From: JANXUR01 sp038229415
GTDB lineage: Bacteria; Acidobacteriota; Terriglobia; Terriglobales; Acidobacteriaceae
Assembly: GCA_038229415.1 (NCBI GenBank)
Contig: JBBROM010000006.1
Location: forward strand, 1 to 64,000
Reading direction: 5' to 3'
DNA: 64,000 bases
This document shows, one piece after another, positions 34,245-43,084 of this stretch (positions are counted from its first letter, which is position 1; every line of letters starts with the position of its first letter). The position numbers and the translations under genes were made by a program. The notes under the pieces were generated by a model. That model saw only the letters and a program-made list of their open reading frames with translations, was not told the DNA's origin and searched no databases.

Positions 34245-35648
34245 ATGCTCAAACTCGGTTTGCTCCGCTTAGTCTTTTGTCTTGCCGGACTAACGACGGC
34301 AGCTGCTGATGTCTCACACGCCCAAATCTTCACGCCTTTGGTGGCGCTCGGTGGTGCAAAAGGAGCCTCTCCCTACAGCGGCCTCGTCCAAGGCGTGGAT
34401 GGCAATTTTTACGGCACGACCTACTCGGGAAGCGCTGGCGCTGGCTTCGGCACTGTCTACAAGGTAACACCTAGGGGCGTCCTGACTACCTTGCACACAT
34501 TCAAACGCACCGATGGATCCTATCCCTATGCAGGTCTGGTACTCGCACGTGATGGCTATTTTTATGGCACCACTGAAAACGGTGGTGCCAATGGCAATGG
34601 TACATTCTACAGGGTAACCAACACGGGTACGTTCACAGTTGTGCACAGCTTTACTGGCTATGACGGCTCTTTACTCTTTAGCACCCCTATCGAGGGCACC
34701 GATGGAAGCTTCTATGGCGTTAGCCAGCAGGGAGGGTCGAATGGGTATGGCACGATCTATAAAATCACCGCCGATGGGAATCTCGCCACCCTCTACAACT
34801 TCTGCGCTATAACTTGCCTTGACGGAGCTCTCCCCGCTGGCGCACTCTTCCAAGCGCCAAGCGGCGATTTTTATGGTGCTTCCACGGGAGGTGGCGACTA
34901 CGGACAAGGGAATATTTTTAGCATCAGCACCTCAGGTTTCTATCAAGTGGTCTACAACTTCTGCTCCAAAGAAAATTGTGCTGACGGGCGATTGCCGGGC
35001 ATGAGCTTGGTTGCGTTCAGCGGAAGTCTCTACGGTACGACCGCAATAGGCGGTAGTTCGGCAGGGGGAGGGTCCGACGGTTTCGGGACGGTCTACAAGA
35101 TAGATGGTCCAGGCACGATCACCACCGTGCTCAGCTTCGATGGCGCGAATGGCTCCTATCCCATTGGAGCACTCTCTCTTGGCTCCGACGGGAATTTTTA
35201 CGGCACAACTGAGGTTGGAGGCGCTTTCGGCGAGGGAACGTTCTTCAAACTAGCGCCCTCCGGTACACTTAAAACCTTATATTCGTTCAGCGGGAACGCG
35301 GCTCCTGTTGCGGGGGTATGCCAAGGCACCGACGGAAGTTTTTATGGAACAACCAGCGGTGGCGGCGTTGGATCCGGGTTCATTTATAAGATCTCGACCG
35401 GATTAGGGCCGTTCATTCGTACGATCCCAACGACGGCAAAAACGAGAACACAGGTCACAATCCTCGGCAACAACCTGCAAGGGACAACCAGCGTTACCTT
35501 CAACGGTGCCAAGGCGACCTTCACGGTGAACGAGACGGGCACCGGCATAACGGTCACTGTTCCCGCCGCCGCAACGACCGGTGTAGTGTCAGTGGTTACG
35601 CCAGCACGAGCGCTAAACAGCAACGTTCCATTTACCGTTTTGCAGTAG
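34245..35648 (+). CDS. Secreted GloVer-repeat protein with C-terminal IPT/TIG domain
   Basis: A 467-residue exported protein. A signal peptide (about 1-27, ending SHAQ) is followed by about nine copies of a 40-45-residue unit built on G.DG.FYGTT..GG..G.GT.YK.T..G.L..L..F (the 'choice-of-anchor tandem repeat GloVer' family, probably a beta-propeller), then an IPT/TIG immunoglobulin-like domain (about 385-467, GNNLQGTTSVTFNGAKATF). No enzyme motif is visible. ATG 34245 has AGAGG in front; the frame is open further upstream but that part overlaps rpsT and lacks a signal peptide at its start. Likely cell-surface or secreted. Confidence 0.88.
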   Translation: MLKLGLLRLVFCLAGLTTAAADVSHAQIFTPLVALGGAKGASPYSGLVQGVDGNFYGTTYSGSAGAGFGTVYKVTPRGVLTTLHTFKRTDGSYPYAGLVLARDGYFYGTTENGGANGNGTFYRVTNTGTFTVVHSFTGYDGSLLFSTPIEGTDGSFYGVSQQGGSNGYGTIYKITADGNLATLYNFCAITCLDGALPAGALFQAPSGDFYGASTGGGDYGQGNIFSISTSGFYQVVYNFCSKENCADGRLPGMSLVAFSGSLYGTTAIGGSSAGGGSDGFGTVYKIDGPGTITTVLSFDGANGSYPIGALSLGSDGNFYGTTEVGGAFGEGTFFKLAPSGTLKTLYSFSGNAAPVAGVCQGTDGSFYGTTSGGGVGSGFIYKISTGLGPFIRTIPTTAKTRTQVTILGNNLQGTTSVTFNGAKATFTVNETGTGITVTVPAAATTGVVSVVTPARALNSNVPFTVLQ

Positions 35649-35726
35649 CCCGGACACTACTCTGCAGGTGGCCTGCTCAAGCCTGAGTTCGGATCGAGTG
35701 GGGGCAGAACGATGGTCTGCGCTTAC

Positions 35727-36860
35727 CTAGACCGGCAACTCGTCCTGCTGCCACTCGGACGCCAGCTTTTCCGGCTGGGGCGCGGCACATAAGTCCAGCA
35801 CTAACTTTTCCAGCACCAGTTTTTTACTCACCGCGTTCGAGCGCAACGCCAGGTCAGCGCGGGCAATCAGGCGGATGGCGCGCGTCAGTTCGCGGCGTGA
35901 CTTGTAGCGCCGGGCCTGCTTGATGATGTCCTCCGCCGCGAACGGCGGCACGCGGAAGCCCTGCCACAGCGCCGCCCACAGCGCGCGCGTGTCGGTGACT
36001 CGCCGCTCGAGAATCACCAGCATCTGGCGGAAGGTGCGAGCAAGCATGTAGAGGTGGCCAATGGCGGCGTCCTCGCCGTCGCTGGCATTGAGCAGCGCAT
36101 CCAGCATCTCCAGCGCGCGGACGCGATCCTTCGCGGAAATGGCGTCAGTCAGCTCATAGAGCGAACGCTGCTTGGCGGCTAGCACCATGGTCTCCACGTC
36201 GCCCAACGTGATGCGCTTGCGCTCGCCCACATAGAGCGACAACTTCTCGACTTCATTGGCGATCATCATCATGTCGCCGCCGAGCGCGTCCACCATTTCG
36301 CGGGCCGCGTCGGTTTCCATTTTGACCTCGCGGGCGGCGCAGTCTTCCATCAGCCACTTGATGGCCTCGCCCTCTTCCACACGAGCGAACTCCACGATGC
36401 CGCAGAACGCGCCCAGAGTCTCGCGGATCTTCTCGTAGCGCTCGCGGTCGGTCATATCCATGCGGCGAACGTCGTTGGGAATGCTGATGTGGTCGGCGAT
36501 TAGGACGAGCAGCGCATCGGGATTCGGATTTTTTACGTAGTTTTCGATGGCTGAAATTTTCTCGTCGGAGCCAGCGCCGCGTCCGAAAATATTTTTGACG
36601 CCACGGACGAAAAAGACCTGGAATGGTGCCATCAGCGAAGGCGTGCGAGCCCGGTCGAGAATTTCGTGCAGGTCAATTTCGGCAAGGTCGAGATCGTAGA
36701 GGCTGAACTCGCGCACTTCCGGTGGGACGAGTGTTTGCAGAATCGCCTGACGGCAACGCTTGCGGAAGAAAGCTTCGTCGCCGACGAATACATAGGCGGG
36801 GCGCAGGGTGCGCTTTTCCACTTCCGCCATAAAGCGCTGCGTCGGGGCGAAGGCCCGCAT
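35727..36860 (-). CDS. holA: DNA polymerase III subunit delta
   Basis: Clamp-loader subunit that opens the beta sliding clamp. The 377-residue protein has the HolA order: an N-terminal AAA-like domain (RPAYVFVGDEAFFRKRCRQAI, no Walker A as expected for delta), a helical lid (about 150-220, ALGGDMMMIANEVEKLSLY) and a C-terminal collar domain (about 235-360, LYELTDAISAKDRVRALEMLDALL). Its ATG overlaps the lptE stop as TAATG, so the two are translationally coupled. An lptE-holA pair is common in diderm bacteria. Confidence 0.93.
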   Translation of the reverse strand: MRAFAPTQRFMAEVEKRTLRPAYVFVGDEAFFRKRCRQAILQTLVPPEVREFSLYDLDLAEIDLHEILDRARTPSLMAPFQVFFVRGVKNIFGRGAGSDEKISAIENYVKNPNPDALLVLIADHISIPNDVRRMDMTDRERYEKIRETLGAFCGIVEFARVEEGEAIKWLMEDCAAREVKMETDAAREMVDALGGDMMMIANEVEKLSLYVGERKRITLGDVETMVLAAKQRSLYELTDAISAKDRVRALEMLDALLNASDGEDAAIGHLYMLARTFRQMLVILERRVTDTRALWAALWQGFRVPPFAAEDIIKQARRYKSRRELTRAIRLIARADLALRSNAVSKKLVLEKLVLDLCAAPQPEKLASEWQQDELPV

Positions 36861-37393
36861 TAAAAGCCCTCCAGCACATTACTTACCAACGACCGCGCAA
36901 AACTCCGAGCGAGCCGGTCGAGTGCTGGCGACTCCTCCTCGAAAAAGCTCCGCAGTTCGCCAGACACCTGATATTCCTCGCGGAAAGTGTACTCCGGATT
37001 TTCGAACAATACCTTGCCTTTGCGGTCGGTGAGGATGACGCGCATCTTTACGGTAACCAGCTCGGTCGAGGCGCGACCGGTGGTGGAATCATAAGTGGCA
37101 GGAGCAGTCGTGGCGGAAAGCACGATGCCGCGCAAGGTGGCGTCGGCATCATCGCCCGGTTCGAACACGATGTGATAGCGGGTGCGCGTGGTGAACTCGC
37201 GCACGACGGCCTTGGTGAGCGTCTGCTCGACTTTGTAGGTTTGCGTCTGATTTACAAAAGCTGGAATCGCCAGCGTGCGCACGTCCGAGGGCAAGATTAC
37301 GTTTGGGGCGGAGGTGTGGTAGCCGCAGCCGGTGAAGGCTAGCGCAAGTGTGATTGCGAGCGTCACCGCCCGTATTTGCCCACGGGGAATCAC
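36860..37393 (-). CDS. lptE: LPS-assembly lipoprotein LptE
   Basis: Outer-membrane lipoprotein that plugs LptD and helps insert lipopolysaccharide. The 177-residue product begins with a short signal peptide and lipobox ending FTGC (C23), followed by GYH, the usual LptE N-terminus (CGYH). It continues with LPSDVRTLAIPAFVNQT and the beta-sandwich of LptE/RlpB. The GTG start has GGAGG at 7-base spacing and overlaps the upstream stop codon as GTGA; the longer frame to 37519 lies inside the previous gene. Its presence argues for an LPS-bearing outer membrane. Confidence 0.9.
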   Translation of the reverse strand: MIPRGQIRAVTLAITLALAFTGCGYHTSAPNVILPSDVRTLAIPAFVNQTQTYKVEQTLTKAVVREFTTRTRYHIVFEPGDDADATLRGIVLSATTAPATYDSTTGRASTELVTVKMRVILTDRKGKVLFENPEYTFREEYQVSGELRSFFEEESPALDRLARSFARSLVSNVLEGF

Positions 37394-38478
37394 TGAATCG
37401 CCTCCGGGCCGGGCGTCACGTTGCGCTCGCTCGAGGATACTCCGGTAATCCCCAACAGACGCTCGGCGATCTCTACGGCATTCTCTGCGGCCACGCGGAA
37501 GTTGTCCGCCGCCGCCCATAGCCAGAGGCCGTTGGGGCGCAGCGAATCACGGCTTATGGTGAGCAGAATATCGGGCTGGCCGGCGGCGCTAATATTACTG
37601 GGCGGATCGTCCGGCAGGCGGTTGAATTGCACGTGATCGCCAGCGAGAGCCTGCTCAAAATCGCCGATAGCAATGGGGTTGGCGGTTTCCACATAGAACG
37701 ACACCACAATGCCATGGAAGGTCGGTGCCTGCGCCAGCGTGAGGGCAGGGACCACAGCTTTTTCGCCGAGCAATAGGCCAACTTGCCGAGCGATGCGCCG
37801 TTCGCGTGGCTCCAGCGGATAGATCGCTTTCGGTCCGAGTCGAGGCAGCATGTTGAATGCCAGTTGTGCGTCGAACACGTCTTTGGGCAACGACTGGAAG
37901 GAGAGCAGGTTGAAGTTCTGCTGATGCAACTCGTCGAGCCCGCGTTTGCCGTTTTCGGAAGCTGGCAGTAGAACGGTTGCCACAGCTGAACTCAGTGGCG
38001 CGGCCTGCTGCGCTCTAGCCATCAACAGTGCCACGACGATCGCGGCCGGGTCGGCGACGACGAGAATCTTGTGGCCTGCAGCAGTAGAATGCGCGGGCGT
38101 ACTGGGTGCAGGCTCCAGCCACGGTGCCCGCAGCACCGCGCCCGATTCATCTTCCAGCGCACTGGAAACGTCAATGACCCACGTCTTGGCATCTACTGCC
38201 TTGCTCCAGTGCTGGCGCGTGAAGGTTTCTTCGCTGGCAAAAAACGTGAAGTCCACTCCCTCAAACTGTTCTGCGGTCACGCCCTGAATGAATGTCATCT
38301 CGTCGCCAACCACTTCCAGTTGGCCGAGTGCGGAATCGTCATCGAGCAGCTTTACGTCGAATGCAGGAAACTTGCGCTCTTCGAGGGCTTGCGCCACATC
38401 TTTGCCCTTCAAGGTAGACGCGCCCACCAAGGCGACGCGGACGAAGCGAGGAGGAGTTGCGGATGAATCATGGCTCAT
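37390..38478 (-). CDS. Aspartate-semialdehyde-dehydrogenase homologue (Usg-like), catalytic Cys absent
   Basis: A 362-residue protein with the ASADH fold: Rossmann start VRVALVGASTLKGKDV (about 13-28), VDFTFFASEETF, the dimerisation domain and the C-terminal DNFRVAAENAVEIAERLLG. The active-site segment, normally NPNCxT, reads VADPAAIVV: the nucleophilic cysteine is gone, and the SAG(G)S/HSES motifs are degraded as well. It is therefore most like the non-catalytic Usg group. It sits in a tight operon, 6 bases after pssA and overlapping lptE by 4 bases. Function unknown. Confidence 0.82.
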   Translation of the reverse strand: MSHDSSATPPRFVRVALVGASTLKGKDVAQALEERKFPAFDVKLLDDDSALGQLEVVGDEMTFIQGVTAEQFEGVDFTFFASEETFTRQHWSKAVDAKTWVIDVSSALEDESGAVLRAPWLEPAPSTPAHSTAAGHKILVVADPAAIVVALLMARAQQAAPLSSAVATVLLPASENGKRGLDELHQQNFNLLSFQSLPKDVFDAQLAFNMLPRLGPKAIYPLEPRERRIARQVGLLLGEKAVVPALTLAQAPTFHGIVVSFYVETANPIAIGDFEQALAGDHVQFNRLPDDPPSNISAAGQPDILLTISRDSLRPNGLWLWAAADNFRVAAENAVEIAERLLGITGVSSSERNVTPGPEAIQ

Positions 38479-38484
38479 AAGAAA

Positions 38485-39333
38485 TTACGCCTCGCGTGCT
38501 GCCGGAACCGTTTTTCCGTGACGCAGAACAAAGACCAGCCGCCAGTAGACGCCAAAGAACATATAGCCTAGCGCGATGAGGAACAGCACCGGCCCGGAAT
38601 AAGCCCAGATCAAGGCGATCAACGCTCCCAGAAAGATGATAGTGCGGAAAGGGCGTCGCTGGCTGAGTTGCATGTTCTTGAAACTGTAAAAACGCCACGT
38701 GCTGACCATGAGGAAAGCGGCGGCACCGACCAGCAGAAGCCATATCAATGAGATCCACCAAGTGGCTACCGGCTCACCGCCGTTGATGTGAACGATCGCT
38801 GCAATCACGCCAGCGGCGGCTGGAATCGGCATGCCAACGAAATACCTGCGGTCAGGCCGACCCGGGTTGGAAGGCACAGGGTTTTCGGCGATATTGAAGC
38901 GCGCCAGGCGCGCCGCTCCGCATAGCAGATAGATGAAGCACATAACCGCACCGAATTGCAGCAGGCGGGTGCGCATCTCCGGTTGCACGGCGAGTTCGGG
39001 CAACAGCCGCAGCCCCCAGTTGTAGGCCAGAAACGCCGGAGCCACACCAAAGGTCACCACATCGGCCAATGAATCATATTCTTTGCCAAAGTCGCTGCTG
39101 CTGCCGGTAAGGCGCGCGATGGTGCCGTCCAGGAAATCGAATACCGCCGCGATGCCGATGGCCTTGGCCGCGAGATCGAAGTGCCACGGCTCGGCTTGCG
39201 AGCCGTGCATAATCTGCAAGATTGCGTAGAAGCCCGCTGCCAGGTTCAGCGTCGTCAACGATGAGGGAATGAGGTAGAGCCCCCGGCGCAGACGGCGTCC
39301 CTTGCGGGGTTTGGCTGCCATCGGTTCCGTCAT
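38485..39333 (-). CDS. pssA: CDP-diacylglycerol-serine O-phosphatidyltransferase
   Basis: Makes phosphatidylserine from CDP-diacylglycerol and serine in the inner membrane. The 282-residue protein has about eight hydrophobic segments and the CDP-alcohol phosphotransferase motif with all key residues: D66, D69, G70, A73-R74, G83, D87 and D91. A basic N-terminus (RKGRRLRRGLYLIPSSLTTLN) is typical of the PssA type II family. Its ATG overlaps the psd stop by 4 bases. Together with psd it gives the two steps from CDP-diacylglycerol to phosphatidylethanolamine. Confidence 0.93.
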   Translation of the reverse strand: MTEPMAAKPRKGRRLRRGLYLIPSSLTTLNLAAGFYAILQIMHGSQAEPWHFDLAAKAIGIAAVFDFLDGTIARLTGSSSDFGKEYDSLADVVTFGVAPAFLAYNWGLRLLPELAVQPEMRTRLLQFGAVMCFIYLLCGAARLARFNIAENPVPSNPGRPDRRYFVGMPIPAAAGVIAAIVHINGGEPVATWWISLIWLLLVGAAAFLMVSTWRFYSFKNMQLSQRRPFRTIIFLGALIALIWAYSGPVLFLIALGYMFFGVYWRLVFVLRHGKTVPAAREA

Positions 39334-39962
39334 GGACGCTCCTGGTGCTGCGTAGGCATCACCGCCAGAACGCTGCTGCCACCGCTCACCCGGTCGCCTT
39401 TTTGCACTTGCACATCCGCTGCCGGGTCAAAGATCACATCTACACGGGAACCAAACTTGATCAAACCGATTCGCTCACCGCGCTGCACGGCGTCTCCAAT
39501 TTTCTTGTTAAACACGATGCGGCGGGCAATCAGGCCTGCAATTTGCTTAAAGATGAGCGTCTGCCCTTCGCCTTCCACGGTCACAATATTCTGCTCGTTG
39601 TCTTCGGCGGACTGGGTATTCATCGCATTCAGGAACTTGCCCCGGCGATACTCCACCGCACGAATCACGCCGGCGATGGGCGAGCGGTTCACGTGGACGT
39701 CGAACACGCTGAGGAAGATGCTGATGCGCTGCCGCGGAATACCTGCTGCTGACACGATACTCACATCGGTTACGACGCCGTCCCCGGGTGAAACGATGAG
39801 GCCGGGTGCTTGTGGCACGGCGCGCTCGGGGTCGCGAAAAAAGTACAGGCAGAAGCCCGCCACCAGCACCAGCGGCAGACCCCAGAGGGGTGCCGTCAGC
39901 CAGCCCAGAAGTACGGCTGCAGCCAACAGCGGCAGAGCATACAGGTATCCATCTCGAACCAT
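39330..39962 (-). CDS. psd: Phosphatidylserine decarboxylase (short, self-cleaving type)
   Basis: Decarboxylates phosphatidylserine to phosphatidylethanolamine. The 210-residue proenzyme is the short PSD-A form. Two N-terminal hydrophobic segments (about 8-42) are followed by FFRDPER, SPGDGVV (D61), FLSVFDVHVNRSP (H90) and the self-cleavage site FGS (G171-S172), where the serine becomes the pyruvoyl group. First gene of the operon psd-pssA-usg-like-lptE-holA, in which each junction overlaps or is a few bases wide. Confidence 0.93.
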   Translation of the reverse strand: MVRDGYLYALPLLAAAVLLGWLTAPLWGLPLVLVAGFCLYFFRDPERAVPQAPGLIVSPGDGVVTDVSIVSAAGIPRQRISIFLSVFDVHVNRSPIAGVIRAVEYRRGKFLNAMNTQSAEDNEQNIVTVEGEGQTLIFKQIAGLIARRIVFNKKIGDAVQRGERIGLIKFGSRVDVIFDPAADVQVQKGDRVSGGSSVLAVMPTQHQERP

Positions 39963-40066
39963 AGTGTGCTGCGATTATATCTGCGATCTATGGGGAGCCG
40001 CTGAGAATCATTTGCGCAAGGGATTAGCCGGCGACTCTGCAATCAGACCCGACTGAAACCGAAATG

Positions 40067-40095
40067 GAAGACGGAGGCGCGAAGCCTCCGTCTTC
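40067..40095 (-). terminator. Hairpin after the YdcH-family gene, likely terminator
   Basis: A perfect 12-bp stem (40067-40078 with 40084-40095) with loop GCGAA (TTCGC on the minus strand). It lies 50 bases past the stop of the 76-residue gene and before psd. The following minus-strand bases are only moderately T-rich (CATTTCGGTTT). Confidence 0.65.
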
Positions 40096-40144
40096 TGGCT
40101 AGATGACGCTGTGAGTGATCGCTGTGAGTGATCTAGGATTCCCG

Positions 40145-40375
40145 CTAGGCCTGCGCGGGCTGGTGTTGTCCTAGAATCTCGCGCTCCATGTGATCAATTT
40201 GGTCTTTCAGGTGGAGTTTGAGCTTCTTGAGGCGGGTTTCTTCGACTTGCTCGTCTTCGGTGGGGAAACGTTTTTCAGCGAGGGCTTCGAGGCGTTGCGA
40301 GTGCAATGTATGCTCATGGATCAGACGGCGAAACTCGTCATGATTTTCCAGAAGCAGGTCTCTCGGACTAAGCAT
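40145..40375 (-). CDS. YdcH-family (DUF465) small coiled-coil protein
   Basis: A 76-residue, charged, helical hairpin protein: SPRDLLLENHDEFRRLIHEHTLHSQRLEAL, then a turn (FPTEDEQVEETRLKKLKLHLKDQIDHMER). This pattern, with LxxxHxxF near the start and KKxKLxLKDxI in the second helix, is the DUF465/YdcH family. Members are abundant and uncharacterised. The ATG has GGAGG at 5-base spacing. Confidence 0.88.
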   Translation of the reverse strand: MLSPRDLLLENHDEFRRLIHEHTLHSQRLEALAEKRFPTEDEQVEETRLKKLKLHLKDQIDHMEREILGQHQPAQA

Positions 40376-40478
40376 CCTGACCTCCTACTGCTGCTTTAGG
40401 AAACTAAAATTAGCACAAGAGCAATCGCGGAGCAAGTGGCTTTGCGAGTTGTGGAAAACGCTTGGCAGCGTCGGCGGG

Positions 40479-41000
40479 TTACCCAAGCCCCGTAAACGCA
40501 TACAAGATGGCGGCTTCCGTTGGCTCCCGATAGTAGCCGCGCCGGCACCCAGTCTCGCGAAACCCGAATCGTTCGTATAACTTACGGGCAGGCTCGTTGG
40601 ACTCTCGCATCTCCAGAAATACCCCTGTGCCGTGGGCAGCGCGCACTCGGTCCAGCAGATTGTGCAGTAGAGCTTTCGCGACACCCATGCGCTGGAATTG
40701 GGGCAGAACTGCCAGATTTTCGATCTCCCACTCGTCCAACACGCCCTTGGCCACCAGCATTCCGGCGATGGCACCGGATGCATTACCTTCTGGCTCGGCC
40801 GATGGATCGGAGGATGGATCCACAGCGGCAACTGCGACCAGAAGCAGCGAGCGAACCGTGCCGACGGAACCGGCCTGCATAGCTTGCATCATGTTCAGGT
40901 ATTGGCTCTCCGACCAGTGCGGAGCCGTTACGCTGGAGCGATCCAGCCCCAGCAATGAGGGCAGGTCGGCCAACTCGGCTTGTCGTATCAGGAGTTCCAT
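40479..41000 (-). CDS. RimI-like GNAT N-acetyltransferase
   Basis: A 173-residue GNAT domain. The acetyl-CoA loop is PQFQRMGVAKALL (consensus Q/RxxGxG/A), preceded by ENLAVLP and followed by VFLEMRESNEPARKLYERFGF and GYYREPTEAAILYAF, the RimI-type ending. RimI acetylates the N-terminal alanine of ribosomal protein S18, but substrates of such homologues vary. A stretch at about 62-75 (DPSSDPSAEPEGNAS) is an acidic insertion not usual in RimI. ATG 41000 was chosen to match the domain; no strong Shine-Dalgarno sequence is seen. Confidence 0.82.
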   Translation of the reverse strand: MELLIRQAELADLPSLLGLDRSSVTAPHWSESQYLNMMQAMQAGSVGTVRSLLLVAVAAVDPSSDPSAEPEGNASGAIAGMLVAKGVLDEWEIENLAVLPQFQRMGVAKALLHNLLDRVRAAHGTGVFLEMRESNEPARKLYERFGFRETGCRRGYYREPTEAAILYAFTGLG

Positions 41001-41175
41001 GCGGAAGGCCAAACTGCACCCAGGGAGCTGGCTGCGCAAGCACACAGCGCTCGACGCAACACTTTGGGTAGAATAGCTCACCATCGGCCATGCAAAGTTT
41101 TTGCAGTGATGTGAGCGCAACGAACGAAGTCTCGGTTGTGTTCAAAATTGATCCGCGGGGTAATACGAATTGGGA

Positions 41176-42792
41176 ATGATGTTGCAATTGTTGGCGGCGA
41201 TCACGCTCCTGAGCGGCAAGGGGCTCTCGGGTGTGTTGAATCGCGCCACCGACCAGACTTTTTTTGGACTCTACCAGCCAAACTGGTTCGATCTGGCGCT
41301 TCTGATTCCCTATTTCACGGTTCTCTTCTGCTTGTCGTTTTACGGCGTCCATCGCTACGTGTTGATCTACCTCTACTACAAAAATAAGGCCAACAAGACG
41401 ACCGAGCCCGCTCAACTCTTCACCGAACTGCCGCGTGTGACGATTCAGTTGCCGATTTTCAATGAGCAGTTCGTGGTGGAACGCCTGCTGGAGTGCATCT
41501 GCGCCATTGACTATCCCAAGGACAAGCTGGACATTCAACTGCTCGACGACTCCACCGACGAAACTAAAGACGTTGCACAGGCTGCAGTAGAGCGCTTTGC
41601 CGCGCTGGGACACCCGATTTCATATCACCATCGCGACAATCGCGAAGGCTACAAAGCGGGTGCGCTGCAAGAAGGGCTGAAGTCCGCCAAGGGCGAGTTC
41701 GTCGCCATCTTTGACGCAGACTTCACGCCCACTCCCGATTTTCTCTACAAGACGATTCACCACTTTACCGACCCTAATGTCGCTGTGGTGCAAACCCGCT
41801 GGACGCACATCAACCGCCATTACTCGCTGACCACGGAAGTGGAAGCGATGATGCTCGATGGCCACTTTGTGCTGGAGAGTACGGCTAGGGCGCGTAGCGG
41901 ACTCTTCTTCAACTTCAATGGAACGGCAGGGGTATGGCGCACCATAGCCATCGAAAGCGCAGGCGGCTGGCAGCATGACACGCTGACCGAAGACACCGAC
42001 CTCAGCTATCGCGCGCAGATGAAGGGCTGGAAATTTATTTACCTGCAAGACATGGAGTGTGCGGCTGAACTGCCGGTGGAGATGACGGCCTTTAAGACGC
42101 AACAACAGCGCTGGGCGAAAGGCTTGGTGCAGACGGCTATGAAGCTGTTGCCGCGCCTGATGCGCAGCGACCTGCCACGACACATCAAGTTCGAGGCCTT
42201 CTATCATCTCAGTTCAAACCTCAGCTATCCGTTGATGGTGATTCTGACCGCGCTTCTGCTGCCCGCAATGATCGTGCGTTTTTACTCGGGCTGGTTCATG
42301 ATGCTGGTTCTTGACCTGCCGTTGTTCCTGGCGTCCACCGTATCGGTTTCGATGTTCTACGTAATGGCACAACGGGTGCTGTTCCCCAAGACGTGGCTGC
42401 GCTCGTTCTTTTATCTGCCGTTTCTGATGGCGATTGGCCTGGGCCTGACCATCACCAATACGAAGGCTGTGATGGAAGCGCTATTCAAGAAGCAAACCGC
42501 CTTCGCTCGTACGCCAAAGTATCGCGTGGAATCGAAAAAGGATCGTGTGCAGTCCGCCAAGTACCGCAAGCGGCTGGGCTGGTTGCCGTGGGCTGAGGTT
42601 GCCATCGGCACATACTTTGCCTGGATGGTCTGGTACGCGGTCTCGCTGGAGAACTACATCACTGTGCCATTCCTGCTGCTGTTCGTGGTCGGTTACTGGT
42701 ATACCGGGCTGCTCTCCATCTTCCAGGGCAGGTTTGGAGGTCGCAGCGCCTCACCGGAACATGCCGCGCGGCCCTATCCAGTGGGCGTCTAG
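41176..42792 (+). CDS. Processive family-2 glycosyltransferase (cellulose-synthase/CslA-like)
   Basis: A 538-residue membrane glycosyltransferase. One N-terminal membrane helix (about 35-60) precedes the GT-A catalytic domain (about 85-310): PIFNEQ, LLDDSTDET, FDADFTPTPD, TEDTDLSYRAQMKGW and the processivity motif QQQRWAKG. Four or five membrane helices follow (about 345-520). The conserved D, D, D, Q-x-x-R-W set indicates polymer synthesis from a nucleotide sugar; sequence feel is closest to mannan/glucan synthases of the CslA type. It is not next to a cellulose-synthase subunit, so the product is open. ATG 41176 or 41179. Confidence 0.88.
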   Translation: MMLQLLAAITLLSGKGLSGVLNRATDQTFFGLYQPNWFDLALLIPYFTVLFCLSFYGVHRYVLIYLYYKNKANKTTEPAQLFTELPRVTIQLPIFNEQFVVERLLECICAIDYPKDKLDIQLLDDSTDETKDVAQAAVERFAALGHPISYHHRDNREGYKAGALQEGLKSAKGEFVAIFDADFTPTPDFLYKTIHHFTDPNVAVVQTRWTHINRHYSLTTEVEAMMLDGHFVLESTARARSGLFFNFNGTAGVWRTIAIESAGGWQHDTLTEDTDLSYRAQMKGWKFIYLQDMECAAELPVEMTAFKTQQQRWAKGLVQTAMKLLPRLMRSDLPRHIKFEAFYHLSSNLSYPLMVILTALLLPAMIVRFYSGWFMMLVLDLPLFLASTVSVSMFYVMAQRVLFPKTWLRSFFYLPFLMAIGLGLTITNTKAVMEALFKKQTAFARTPKYRVESKKDRVQSAKYRKRLGWLPWAEVAIGTYFAWMVWYAVSLENYITVPFLLLFVVGYWYTGLLSIFQGRFGGRSASPEHAARPYPVGV

Positions 42793-42876
42793 GCACAAAA
42801 GTTGAACGATTTAGCAGCCGCCCGGAAGCGGGCTTTCCACGGGCGCTTCTGATATCCTTAAGGCAGTGGTAGAGGC

Positions 42877-43044
42877 ATGCAAATTCTGCTCGTATTACTC
42901 CTGTTCAGTGTGTTCGCAATGCTGGCCGTGAGCATTCGGTTGTACCTGCGCGTCCGCCGTGAACTGCGCCCCGGACTGGATCCATCGCCGGGCACGCCGC
43001 CTGACGATTCAACCGGCACAACGGAGTCCTCTAGCCGGGACTAA
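42877..43044 (+). CDS. Small single-helix membrane protein
   Basis: A possible 55-residue protein: one hydrophobic helix (about 2-20), a basic stretch (RLYLRVRREL) and a polar proline/threonine/serine-rich tail. No named family. It lies between the glycosyltransferase and mqnD in the same direction. The purine stretch AGAGG ends only one base before the ATG, too close for a normal ribosome binding site, so expression is uncertain. Composition is typical of a bitopic inner-membrane peptide. Confidence 0.45.
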   Translation: MQILLVLLLFSVFAMLAVSIRLYLRVRRELRPGLDPSPGTPPDDSTGTTESSSRD

Positions 43045-43084
43045 CCCGTGTTGCCATTATTTTGCATTTGTTGTGAAAGAGGAC

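Noticed and set aside
40783..41613. A 276-codon open frame on the minus strand
   Set aside because: Overlaps the glycosyltransferase and the GNAT gene in the wrong frame; no recognisable motif.
42820..42836. Small GCCCG/CGGGC hairpin with TTT after the glycosyltransferase
   Set aside because: Stem of only 5 base pairs and three T residues; too weak to call a terminator.
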